Of a stretch of DNA of 8,674 nt, positions 1 through 6,800 are shown one piece after another. Position 1 is the first letter of the stretch. Each line of letters opens with the position of its first letter. Below the pieces are notes generated by a model, which saw only the letters and a list, made by a program, of their open reading frames with translations, ran no database searches and had not been told where the DNA came from. A program made the position numbers and the translations under genes. This DNA comes from Phycisphaerales bacterium (lineage in GTDB: Bacteria; Planctomycetota; Phycisphaerae; Tepidisphaerales; Tepidisphaeraceae), in assembly GCA_028288945.1 (NCBI GenBank), contig JAQGHH010000049.1:1-8674 (forward strand), read 5' to 3'.

Positions 1-404
1 CCCGGCTCGTTGCACGGGATGTCCACGGTGAAGACAGGAATGCCCGCGGCGTTCGCCTCCTGGATGACGGGGAGGATCGACGCGGAATCGCACGGGCTGA
101 GCACAATCGCGCTCACGCGCTTGACGATGAAGTCCTTGATCTGGTTGCTTTGCTTGGCGACGTCCTTATCGCCACTGACGACGATCGTGTCATAGCCGCG
201 TTTCCTGCCTTCGGCGGCGATGGAATCGCCGATCACTTTGAAAAATGGATTGTCCAGGGTCAACAGCGAGACGCCGATGGTCCCGTTGGCCTTGGCCTCC
301 GAAGGCGTCCCGCCCCCTTGGGCGGCCGTGGTATTTTTTGGCTTGTCGCAGCCGGTCACAAGGGCGATCGCGCAGACGATTAGGGCGAAGAGGTGGTGTT
401 TCAT
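1..404 (-). CDS. Sugar ABC transporter substrate-binding lipoprotein (RbsB-like), 5' part only
   Basis: Binds a sugar outside the cytoplasmic membrane and delivers it to an ABC permease. The 134 residues present begin with a lipoprotein signal peptide: MKHH, a hydrophobic stretch, then the lipobox LVTGC with Cys19 as the lipidated residue. A low-complexity linker follows (about residues 20-42), then the start of a type I periplasmic-binding fold: GTIGVSLLTLDNPFF (beta 1 plus ligand-loop aromatics), a Gly-Tyr-Asp turn, VVSGDKDVAKQSNQIKDFI, and AIVLSPCDSASILPVIQEA, then IPVFTVDIP. This pattern is typical of the ribose/galactose/fructose-type Peripla_BP_4 family, whose members are usually about 300-370 residues, so over half is beyond the left edge. 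The ATG at 404 is chosen because it starts the lipoprotein signal; no clear Shine-Dalgarno precedes it. The exact sugar cannot be read from this part. A GH32-like remnant just upstream hints at fructose, which is inference. Confidence 0.9.
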   Translation of the reverse strand, partial: MKHHLFALIVCAIALVTGCDKPKNTTAAQGGGTPSEAKANGTIGVSLLTLDNPFFKVIGDSIAAEGRKRGYDTIVVSGDKDVAKQSNQIKDFIVKRVSAIVLSPCDSASILPVIQEANAAGIPVFTVDIPCNEP

Positions 405-461
405 GGTATTGGGATAGGTTAACGAATCGGCTTTACGTTTTGAAGGATGGGCACGGCCACG

Positions 462-477
462 GGGCGCGGGCGCGCCC
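462..477. repeat. Short GC-rich inverted repeat upstream of the binding-protein gene
   Basis: GGGCGC and GCGCCC arms of 6 bases enclose a 4-base loop. It lies between the hydrolase remnant's stop and the lipoprotein gene start. It could be a weak hairpin in the transcript or a chance GC-rich palindrome; there is no T-run that would make it an intrinsic terminator on either strand. Confidence 0.3.
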
Positions 478-493
478 TACGATCGGGGACGAA

Positions 494-658
494 TCATTTC
501 GGGATTTCCTTCCAGATCGACTCGAGTTCGAACACCTGGAGCGAGTGGATTGTCGCCGAGCCTTCGGTGCATTCCACGGCGTTTGAGCGGGGGCACGATC
601 GCCAAGGCGTGCCCGACGCCACATTCCTGAATAGACGGACCACGGCATCAGCGTTTCG
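494..658 (-). pseudogene. C-terminal remnant of a GH32-like (fructosidase/levanase type) hydrolase
   Basis: After an in-frame TGA at 659-661 the frame is open for 54 codons and ends at TGA 494-496. It reads RNADAVVRLFRNVASGT, then a less protein-like middle, then SATIHSLQVFELESIWKEI. The ending (a beta strand, then V-x-E-L-x-S-I-W) resembles the last strand of the C-terminal beta-sandwich of GH32 beta-fructosidases, which often ends in a motif such as ELKSIW. There is no enzyme body upstream: beyond the TGA this frame is antagonised by the well-supported secreted-protein gene, which overlaps by 11 bases (648-658). It points the same way as the binding-protein gene and ends about 90 bases before it, as expected for an old sugar-utilisation operon cut by a deletion or insertion. 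The family call rests on a short motif only. Alternative: a chance open frame or a short unrelated gene starting at a GTG near 646. Confidence 0.4.
591..614. repeat. Imperfect inverted repeat inside the hydrolase remnant
   Basis: GGGCACG (591-597) is matched by CGTGCCC (608-614); an alternative pairing is GGGCA/TGCCC plus CGCC/GGCG with a 4-base bulge. It lies 34 bases past the stop of the 564-residue secreted-protein gene, so it could act as a weak transcript-end hairpin. It lacks a T-run, so I do not call a terminator. Confidence 0.3.
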
Positions 659-2342
659 TCAATACCTGGTCCCCATATCCCATCGGCAGGGAATCGGGGG
701 AGGCATTGTTCCGGTCATAGCCTGGCGCCCCGGGAAACGCGATTCGGTACTTTCGGCCGTCTTTGTACTCCAACAGGAGGGTGTAGTCTTTGACAGAGTA
801 GGTACCGCCGCCGGGTTCGGCAGTCGGGGAAAAGGGAAAGCTCGTTTCGATGCGCAGCAGATTGAGCGCGCCGTTGTCCTCGAATTGGCCGTCCGCGGTG
901 AAACGGATCGAGGGGATTTTTCCGTTCCATTCTGGGAATGCGTAGTTGCCGTCGAACTTTGCGCCATCGACGGCGGGAATGCGAATGAACCGGTGGTCGG
1001 CCTTGTTGGTCGTGAACACCAGGTCGTCCCCCTTTGCCACTACGGGGATCTCACCAAAGATCATTTTGAGGGAGCCCTTGCCGTCTGCGAACTCGTACGT
1101 CCCCCAGTAGCGGGGCACCTCCTCGGCATCGATCCAGGTGTTGAACTGGTGACACCCTCGCAAGGGAAACCGGCTGGCGAAGAAGACCTGGCCGTTGGAG
1201 TAGAAGATGGCGTATGCGGTATGCAGCTTTCCGGCGAAGGTGGTAATGCCCGCCCAGACGCCGATGATCCCGTCGCCTTTGAGGGTGCCGGGCTGAACCT
1301 TGGGATCCTTCCAATCGTCGAACTTGAGGGAGAAGAGAAACTCGTGGATCGCCTGGTAATAGGCGGGGGCCTGATACAGGCTGTAGAGTTGAAGGTTCTG
1401 CGTGTTACGTTTGGTGCGGACCAGTATGCGCTCGACGCGGTCATTGATCTTGATGACGGTGAGGTTCACGATGTAGTCGTGTTGATCGGCCGCATTGCTC
1501 ATGATCCCGTCGGCGCGGATGTATTCCCAGCCTTTGAATGAGGTCCTTTGCTCCTGTGTGTTGTAGGCGCCGCCGTTGACGGTGCGGGTCTTGGTAAAGT
1601 GGGATTGTTCCGCGGCTTCATCCCAGGCGAGTTTCAAGGCGTCCGACAGGGTGCCGGCGAGCTCCTTCGCGGGCATGATGACGACTTCGAGCGATTCTCC
1701 CCGCGGCGTATCGCCCGGCGAGAGGACGACCTCGCTGTCGGACCGCTTTTCGCTCCAGCCCGGGGGGACCGTGTAGCGCATGCGGCCGAACGTCCCGGCA
1801 TCCTTCGCCACAACCTTTGCGGGTTCACCAGCTTTTGGGACCACGTATTTGGTGCCGTTGATCATCCCCGCGACGGCCCGCCCGTATTTGGTAAACGCTT
1901 CGGGGGTGGTGGTGACGAAAACCATCCGCTCGATGCGGCCGTTCGTGGAGATGACGAGCAGCCAGACGTTGACGTTGACGCCTTGCTTCATCTCGATCGT
2001 CCCCGAGCGGCCAGCGGTCACGACCGCTGCGCCGGCGCCGGTGATTTTGCCGCCGTCGTCGCTCACCATCCGGCCCAATTGTTGGAACTCCTTCCATTCG
2101 GCGTTGAGGCGGTCCTCAAGGGACCCGTCGAAGGTTTCCCCTCCCAACAGTGTGAACGTGCAGGCGACGCCCTGGGGCAGGTCGGGCGGCGCGAGGACGA
2201 CGGTGCCGTCCTTGGTGGTTTGCGTCCACCCCTTGGCGACGGGCACGACGGCCCCGCCCACGGTGACGGTTTCGTCCCCGCGCAGCGTCGGGGTGTTCAG
2301 GGCGATGAAAAGGCCGAGCAGAAAGGGAAATGAGAGTCGCAT
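648..2342 (-). CDS. Secreted protein of unknown function with a duplicated domain (564 aa)
   Basis: Function not recognised. A signal peptide is visible: MRLSFPFLLGLFIALN, with likely cleavage near residue 22. Residues about 34-166 and 184-345 are two diverged copies of one domain. Matching pairs are GWTQTTKDGTVVLAPPDLPQG-type versus GWSEKRSDSEVVLSPGDTPRG, DGSLEDRLNAEWKE versus AGTLSDALKLAWDE, NGRIERMVFV versus NDRVERILVR, and YGRAVAGMINGTKY versus YQAIHEFLFSLKF. The size and layout recall small alpha/beta PsbP/Mog1-like secreted domains (inference). Residues about 355-564 are rich in beta strands with aromatic turns (GVWAG, YWGTYEF, GTYSVKDYTLLLEYKDGR), suggesting a barrel or lipocalin-like part. 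The start at 2342 is preferred over an upstream one at 2534 because it opens the signal peptide and has AGAGGA at 2348-2353, five bases upstream. The stop sits against the hydrolase remnant. Probably periplasmic or surface-located. Confidence 0.85.
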   Translation of the reverse strand: MRLSFPFLLGLFIALNTPTLRGDETVTVGGAVVPVAKGWTQTTKDGTVVLAPPDLPQGVACTFTLLGGETFDGSLEDRLNAEWKEFQQLGRMVSDDGGKITGAGAAVVTAGRSGTIEMKQGVNVNVWLLVISTNGRIERMVFVTTTPEAFTKYGRAVAGMINGTKYVVPKAGEPAKVVAKDAGTFGRMRYTVPPGWSEKRSDSEVVLSPGDTPRGESLEVVIMPAKELAGTLSDALKLAWDEAAEQSHFTKTRTVNGGAYNTQEQRTSFKGWEYIRADGIMSNAADQHDYIVNLTVIKINDRVERILVRTKRNTQNLQLYSLYQAPAYYQAIHEFLFSLKFDDWKDPKVQPGTLKGDGIIGVWAGITTFAGKLHTAYAIFYSNGQVFFASRFPLRGCHQFNTWIDAEEVPRYWGTYEFADGKGSLKMIFGEIPVVAKGDDLVFTTNKADHRFIRIPAVDGAKFDGNYAFPEWNGKIPSIRFTADGQFEDNGALNLLRIETSFPFSPTAEPGGGTYSVKDYTLLLEYKDGRKYRIAFPGAPGYDRNNASPDSLPMGYGDQVLTKR

Positions 2343-2347
2343 GCAGT

Positions 2348-2353
2348 TCCTCT
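2348..2353 (-). promoter_or_regulatory. Ribosome binding site deciding the start of the secreted protein
   Basis: AGAGGA on the minus strand ends five bases before the ATG at 2342. Together with the signal peptide that begins there, it rules out the longer in-frame start at 2534. Confidence 0.7.
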
Positions 2354-2496
2354 CAAAAAGAATCTGCAAAGCATGACATGTTCGGCGGCGAATGCAATTC
2401 GCGAGTCGTATTCCGGCGATGATGTTTCTGCCGGTCGAGGGTTTCCTAGGGATTCCGTGGAATGAATCCTGCGGATTTGGGTCCTCAGAGCCCGTT

Positions 2497-2778
2497 TCAC
2501 AAGACCGGGGGCGCCGAGCGTGTGGAAGGGTCATGCGTCGGGGACAGCCCCCGCAACTCGCGGCGAATCTCCTTGTGGCGCCCCTTCTCGGCCATACGCA
2601 CTTCCCAAGGGGTGGACGAGGCGCGCCTGAATTTCGGGAGGTGCCGTTGCAGCCATCCGAAGACCGCGGCGAAGGCGTGCAGGACGTGCCTGGCCCTCCG
2701 GAGTTTCGCGGGAATGGGGACCGCGATCGGGGACGGGGCGTCGCTGTCGGCGACCGGTTTCACTACTACAATGGACAT
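2497..2778 (-). CDS. Small basic protein of unknown function (93 aa), downstream of the receiver gene
   Basis: I do not recognise this protein. It has an N-terminal strand-like MSIVVVKPV, a Pro/Asp-rich stretch, then a basic and aromatic amphipathic part (about residues 25-55, with KLRRARHVLHAFAAVFGWL) and a charged helix-like RMAEKGRHKEIRRELRGL. The C-terminal tail is low-complexity. Support for a real gene: GGAG at 2784-2787 five bases before the ATG, only 17 bases after the receiver stop, and mostly G or C in third codon positions. Its neighbour suggests co-transcription with the receiver. No transmembrane segment or enzyme motif is evident. It could be a partner or an unrelated small protein; a chance ORF in GC-rich DNA is possible. 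Confidence 0.5.
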   Translation of the reverse strand: MSIVVVKPVADSDAPSPIAVPIPAKLRRARHVLHAFAAVFGWLQRHLPKFRRASSTPWEVRMAEKGRHKEIRRELRGLSPTHDPSTRSAPPVL

Positions 2779-2795
2779 GCTGGCTCCAAGTTACT

Positions 2796-3179
2796 TCACA
2801 CGGGCTGCGAGGCCGCCAGTTCGCGGCGGATCGAAGCGAAAAGGTCGTCACAACTGAACTTCGCCTTCAGAAACACTTCACGGGCGCCCAGCTCCCGGGC
2901 GCGGGGCTCGGCCCCACGTAACGTCTCTCCCGTCACTACGATGACCGGCAGCGATGCCCATCGAGGCGTGCCGCGGAGTCGCTCCAAAACCTCGAACCCG
3001 TCCATCACGGGCATGGCGAGATCGAGCAGCATCAGGTCGGGGATGAACGACTGGAGCGCGTCGAGCGCCTCAAGCCCGTTGGTGGCGCTGCGGGTCGAGT
3101 AGCCCTCGGCGTTCAGCAGCCGCTCCATCGGGCGGCGGCAACTGACGGTGTCGTCCACAACGAAGATTGTCGCCTTCAT
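2796..3179 (-). CDS. Stand-alone response regulator receiver protein (CheY-like)
   Basis: A single receiver domain of 127 residues with no output domain. It accepts a phosphoryl group from a histidine kinase and acts in the cytoplasm through protein contacts. From the ATG at 3179: FVVDDT gives the acidic pair Asp9-Asp10, LMLLDLAMPVMDG gives the phospho-acceptor Asp53 and the following Met-Pro-x-Met-Asp-Gly loop, VIVVTGE gives the switch Thr83, and VFLKAKF gives the conserved Lys105. All key residues are present, so it should be active. A GTG nine bases upstream (3188) would add three residues; AAGGA at 3191-3195 sits 2 bases from that GTG and 11 from the ATG, so neither spacing is ideal, and the ATG is preferred. 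No kinase gene is in the window. It is divergent from the glucan-synthase gene; a regulatory link is only inferred. Confidence 0.93.
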   Translation of the reverse strand: MKATIFVVDDTVSCRRPMERLLNAEGYSTRSATNGLEALDALQSFIPDLMLLDLAMPVMDGFEVLERLRGTPRWASLPVIVVTGETLRGAEPRARELGAREVFLKAKFSCDDLFASIRRELAASQPV

Positions 3180-3242
3180 CTCGGTCACCGTCCTTGAGTG
3201 AAGCCGCCGTGCGCCAAGTGCGAATTCGTCGGGTCACGGTGA

Positions 3243-3437
3243 TCAAACGAGGGACGTGGGGGGAAGCTCTGAAAGGAACCGAGCAATCGCCGGGCCAGTC
3301 TCTTGAGACTGGTCAATCAATTGCTTGGCGTCGGAAGGACGGGCGTCCGGGAAGGAGGACGGCGCGCTCTTGTTATCGGACGCGGGGAGGTACGGGAACG
3401 GCGTTCTACGAGACCGCAAGGCGGTAGTCACCGTCAT
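3243..3437 (-). CDS. Marginal small ORF upstream of the receiver gene (64 aa)
   Basis: Starts MTVTTALRSRRTPFPYLP and ends with a helix-like DAKQLIDQSQETGPAIARFL. AGAGGGG lies just before the ATG at 3437 (four bases after GAGG), and the receiver gene starts 63 bases further on. Third-position composition is less biased than in the clear genes, and I recognise no family. It may be a real small protein at the head of the receiver transcript, or only a chance ORF. Confidence 0.22.
   Translation of the reverse strand: MTVTTALRSRRTPFPYLPASDNKSAPSSFPDARPSDAKQLIDQSQETGPAIARFLSELPPTSLV
3295..3312. repeat. Perfect 18-base palindrome, possible operator
   Basis: Arms CCAGTCTC and GAGACTGG flank a 2-base centre. 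The loop is too short for a good RNA hairpin, so a dimeric DNA-binding protein site is more likely than a terminator. It lies 116-133 bases upstream of the receiver start. It also falls inside the marginal 64-residue ORF, so chance is possible. Confidence 0.4.
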
Positions 3438-3702
3438 CGCCCCTCTAGGGTCCGCGGCGCAGGAACAATGCCGGAATCTGCGGAAACTTGCAGGCTCCAC
3501 GATACGGGTGAGGAGTTCCCCAGCCTACGTTCGCTCGACGTGCGACTCATTGCCGTAGGCCGTCAGAACGATCCCTTGATCGGTCGCCGCTCGGGAAGGG
3601 CGCGAAAGAGTTCCGGCCCCGCACCGTCAAACCTCTCAACCACTTTCCTGCCACCAGCGATCTCATCGTGGCCAGCGGCATGCTGCGCCAGTATCTGTCG
3701 CA

Positions 3703-3730
3703 TTGACATCGTCGGTGCACGGAATAGCAT
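3703..3730 (+). promoter_or_regulatory. Candidate sigma-70-type promoter for the glucan-synthase gene
   Basis: TTGACA (3703-3708, a perfect -35) is followed after 16 bases by TAGCAT (3725-3730, 4 of 6 matches to the -10 consensus). Transcription would start near 3737, leaving a leader of about 140 bases before the GTG at 3876. The -35 match is good, the -10 is weak, and promoter motifs in high-GC, non-proteobacterial genomes are less predictable. Confidence 0.3.
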
Positions 3731-3760
3731 GCCGACCACCCGGGTGAGTTTATCCCCGCC

Positions 3761-3862
3761 ATGCCCTACGGCTTAATCGATCAGATCAACGATTATCCGG
3801 CTAGTTATTCCTGCGGCGATCTTCGCGCCGCCATCGCTGGCGTCCGGGGCAATTACATCTGA
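3761..3862 (+). CDS. Possible 33-residue leader ORF before the glucan-synthase gene
   Basis: ATG at 3761, starting MPYGLIDQINDYPASYSCGD and ending at TGA 3860-3862, 13 bases before the GTG of the large gene. It would lie within the leader made by the candidate promoter, about 24 bases from the predicted transcript start. No good Shine-Dalgarno precedes it, and the same frame is protein-like further upstream, so it may instead be the tail of a decayed gene. Confidence 0.22.
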   Translation: MPYGLIDQINDYPASYSCGDLRAAIAGVRGNYI

Positions 3863-3875
3863 AAGAGAGTTGCCG

Positions 3876-6800
3876 GTGAATGTTCCCGGAATCACCAAGA
3901 GCTTCGAACGCCTTTCGTCCTGGCGACGATCGACGCGGACCGATGCGTCCGCACCCCAGGCACCGGAAGAGCAACCGCTACGGTCGGAACTGTACAGCGT
4001 CGATCAACTGGAGCGCCACGCCCGGGCGCTGGCGGAATCGCACGAGCTCGCTGCATCGGCTTCACCCGACCGGCTGATCGCCCGGCTGCACGATAACGAA
4101 CGCGTCCTGGTGCAGACCTATGACCTGGTCACCGCCGCCGTCACCGCAAACCGGCGGATCTCGCCCGCGGCCGAGTGGCTGCTGGACAACTTCTACCTGA
4201 TCGAGGAGCAGATCCGCACGGCGCGGCGGCACCTTCCGCGGTCGTACGGGCGCGAGTTGCCGCGCCTCGCCGACGGGAAGAACGCGGGCCAACCGCGGGC
4301 GTACGCGATCGCGTTGGAATTGATCTCGCACGTGGACGGCAGGCTGGACGCCGTCAGCCTTGACGCTTTCATCGCTTCCTACCAGACGGTCCAGCCGCTG
4401 AAGCTGGGGGAGCTTTGGGCGGTGCCGATCGTGCTCCGGCTCGCCCTGATCGAGAACCTGCGCCGGGTGGCGGTGCGGGTCGGAACGACGCGTCGCGCCC
4501 GGGACGCGGCCACCGAATGGGCCGAGCGGATGGTCAGTGTGGTCGAGCAGGCGCCGACCAACTTGATCCTCGTGTTGGCGGACATGGCGCGGGCCGACCC
4601 GCCATTGTCGGGCGCATTCCTGGCGGAACTGACCCGGCATTTACAGGGGCAGAGCCCGTACTTCAGCTTCGCCACGGGCTGGCTCGAGCAGCGACTGTCG
4701 GAGCAGGGGCTCACGGTCGAGCAACTCGTCCGCGCCGACGGCCACGCCCAGGCCGCGGACCAGGTCTCCATCGGCAACAGCATTACGAGTCTCCGGTTCC
4801 TCAGCTCCACCGATTGGCGCGAATTCGTCGAACACCACAGTCTCGTCGAGCAGACGCTGCACGGTGACCCCGCCGGGGTTTACGCCGACATGGACTTCGC
4901 CACCCGCGACCGTTACCGCCATGGCGTCGAGGAGCTCGCGAAACGAAGCGGATTGGCCGAATACGACGTCGCCCGCATGACGGTCGCGCTGGCCCAGACG
5001 CAGTCGAGGCGGAATCCCAAAGACCGGACGGCCCACGTCGGCTACTACCTGATCCATCGCGGCCGCCCCGAGCTCGAGCGGATCACCAGGGCGCGGCCGT
5101 CGCCCAGAACGGTCGCCGCGCGGATCGGCCGGCACTCGCCGCTGCTCTTCTATGTTTCGGCAATCCTGATGATTGCTACAGCCGTGATGGCGGCGTTCGT
5201 GGGCTGGGGACACCGCCACGGCGTGGGGGCCGCCCTGCTTTGGCTCCTGATTCCCGTAGCCATGTGTGCCGTCCACATCGGCATCGCGGTCGTCAACTGG
5301 TTTGCGACTGCAATGGTGCAGGCGCGCCCGTTACCCCGGCTGGATTTTCGCAAGGGAATCCCGCCGCAGCATCGAACGATCGTCGTCGTTCCGACGATGC
5401 TCTCAAGTCCCCAGACCGTCGAGGATCTGCTCGCCGGTCTGGAGGTTCGGTACCTGGCGAACCGCGACAACAACCTCCATTTCGCGCTGCTCACCGATTT
5501 CGAAGACGCCGCGGCGGAAGTCGCGCCGGGGGACGAGGACCTGGTGCGGCTGGCGGCGGAGGGCATCGAACAACTCAACGAAAAATACGAGGCCCACCGC
5601 GCCGGCATCTTCTTCCTCTTTCACCGCCCCCGGCGGTGGAACGCGCAGGAAGGGGTCTGGATGGGATACGAGCGGAAACGTGGCAAGCTGGCGGAGTTCA
5701 ACGCGATCCTCCGGGGGCGCGGCGACCGATTCTCCCACGTGGTCGGCGACACGACGCTGCTGGCGGGAGTGCGGTACGTCATCACGCTCGACACCGACAC
5801 CCAATTGCCGCGCGACTCGGCGCGTGAGATGGCCGGCGCGATGGCCCACCCGCTCAACCGGCCGGTGTTCGACTGCAAGCGCAATCGCGTCGTCGAAGGT
5901 TACAGCATCCTGCAGCCGCGCGTCGGCGTCAGCCTCCCCAGCGCCCAGCGCTCGTGGTTCGTCCGACTGTTCGCAGGGGACACCGGGGTCGACCCCTACA
6001 CGCGCGTGGTGTCGGACGTCTACCAGGACCTCTTCGGCGAGGGGTCGTTCATCGGAAAGGGAATCTACGACGTCGATTCCTTCGAACAGAGTTGTGGGGC
6101 GTTCCCTGAAAACGCCGTCCTCAGTCACGATCTACTCGAGAGCGCGTACGCCCGCTCGGGCCTCCTCAGTGACGTCGAACTGTACGAGGAATACCCCTCG
6201 CGCTACCCCGCCGACGTCAGCCGGCGGCACCGATGGATTCGCGGCGACTGGCAGATCGCCGGGTGGCTGCTGCCGCGCGTGCCGGCGCTGGGAGCCCGGT
6301 ACGTCGCCAATCCGATCTCCGGCCTTTCATGGTGGAAGATCTTCGACAATCTCCGCCGCAGCCTCGTGCCGGTCGCGATGTTGGTGCTCCTGCTGGGCGC
6401 CTGGCTGCTGGTCCCCGAGGTCGGGGCCGCCGCGACCGCGCTCGTGCTGGCCGCAATCGGGGCGGGCTCGATCGTTGCGTTGTTGGGGACCCTCGCGCAC
6501 AAACCCGCCGAGGTATCCTTCCAGGGGCACCTCCGCACGACAGGGGCCGCGCTGCGCAGGCACCTGGCCCAATTCCTGTTCACGCTCGTCTTCCTTCCGT
6601 ACGACGCGTACGTGAGCCTCGACGCGATCGCGCGGACTTCGGCGCGCGTTCTCTGGACAAAGCGCAAGCTGTTGGAGTGGAAGACGTCGAGCGACGCCCA
6701 CCGCAGCGCCCGGGCGGATCTGCCAGGATTCTTTCGCTCCATGTGGTTCGCGCCGGCCACGTCGCTGGTGGTCGTCCTGCTGCTGCTCCTCGCCCGCCGC

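Larger units (their letters stand above)
3545..3862 (+). pseudogene. Interrupted reading frame, possible decayed gene
   Basis: One plus-strand frame reads as protein-like in two blocks: KGAKEFRPRTVKPLNHFPAT, directly followed by SDLIVASGMLRQYLSH, up to a TGA at 3704-3706; then, after a TAG at 3725-3727, HADHPGEFIPAMPYGLIDQI continuing to TGA 3860-3862. The two stops lie within about 25 bases and the composition stays reasonable on both sides. I do not recognise a family. This may be the end of a dead gene or chance. Confidence 0.22.
3189..3875. other. Gene-poor intergenic region between receiver and glucan-synthase genes
   Basis: This 687-base stretch separates two divergent genes. It contains a perfect palindrome, two marginal small ORFs (one per strand), a decayed-looking plus-strand frame with two internal stops, and a candidate promoter. 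I see no tRNA, insertion-sequence ends or tandem repeats. The overlapping open frames on both strands between about 3300 and 3776 are arginine- and serine-rich and do not look like proteins. Confidence 0.6.

Noticed and set aside
433..648. Minus-strand 71-residue ORF
   Set aside because: Arg/Ser-rich out-of-frame reading of the hydrolase remnant; the other frame has the protein-like ending.
447..1541. Long plus-strand open frame (364 aa), followed by another at 1548-2333
   Set aside because: Both lie antisense to the secreted-protein gene, which has a signal peptide, a good ribosome binding site and an internal domain duplication. Antisense open frames of this size are common in GC-rich DNA.
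2450..2469. Inverted repeat GGATTC/GAATCC downstream of the 93-residue ORF as a terminator
   Set aside because: Stem of 6 bases, loop of 8, and no T-run on the minus strand.
2343..2534. N-terminal extension of the secreted protein to 2534
   Set aside because: The extension is arginine-rich and not protein-like, hides the signal peptide, and would overlap the small ORF's 3' end; the ATG at 2342 has a proper ribosome binding site.
3186..3188. GTG as the start of the receiver protein
   Set aside because: It has only two bases to the AAGGA motif and adds three non-conserved residues; the ATG at 3179 fits the usual receiver N-terminus, though the choice is not certain.
3303..3776. Plus-strand 157-residue ORF in the intergenic region
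   Set aside because: Arginine- and serine-rich, no ribosome binding site, no recognisable motif, and it runs through the palindrome and the candidate promoter.
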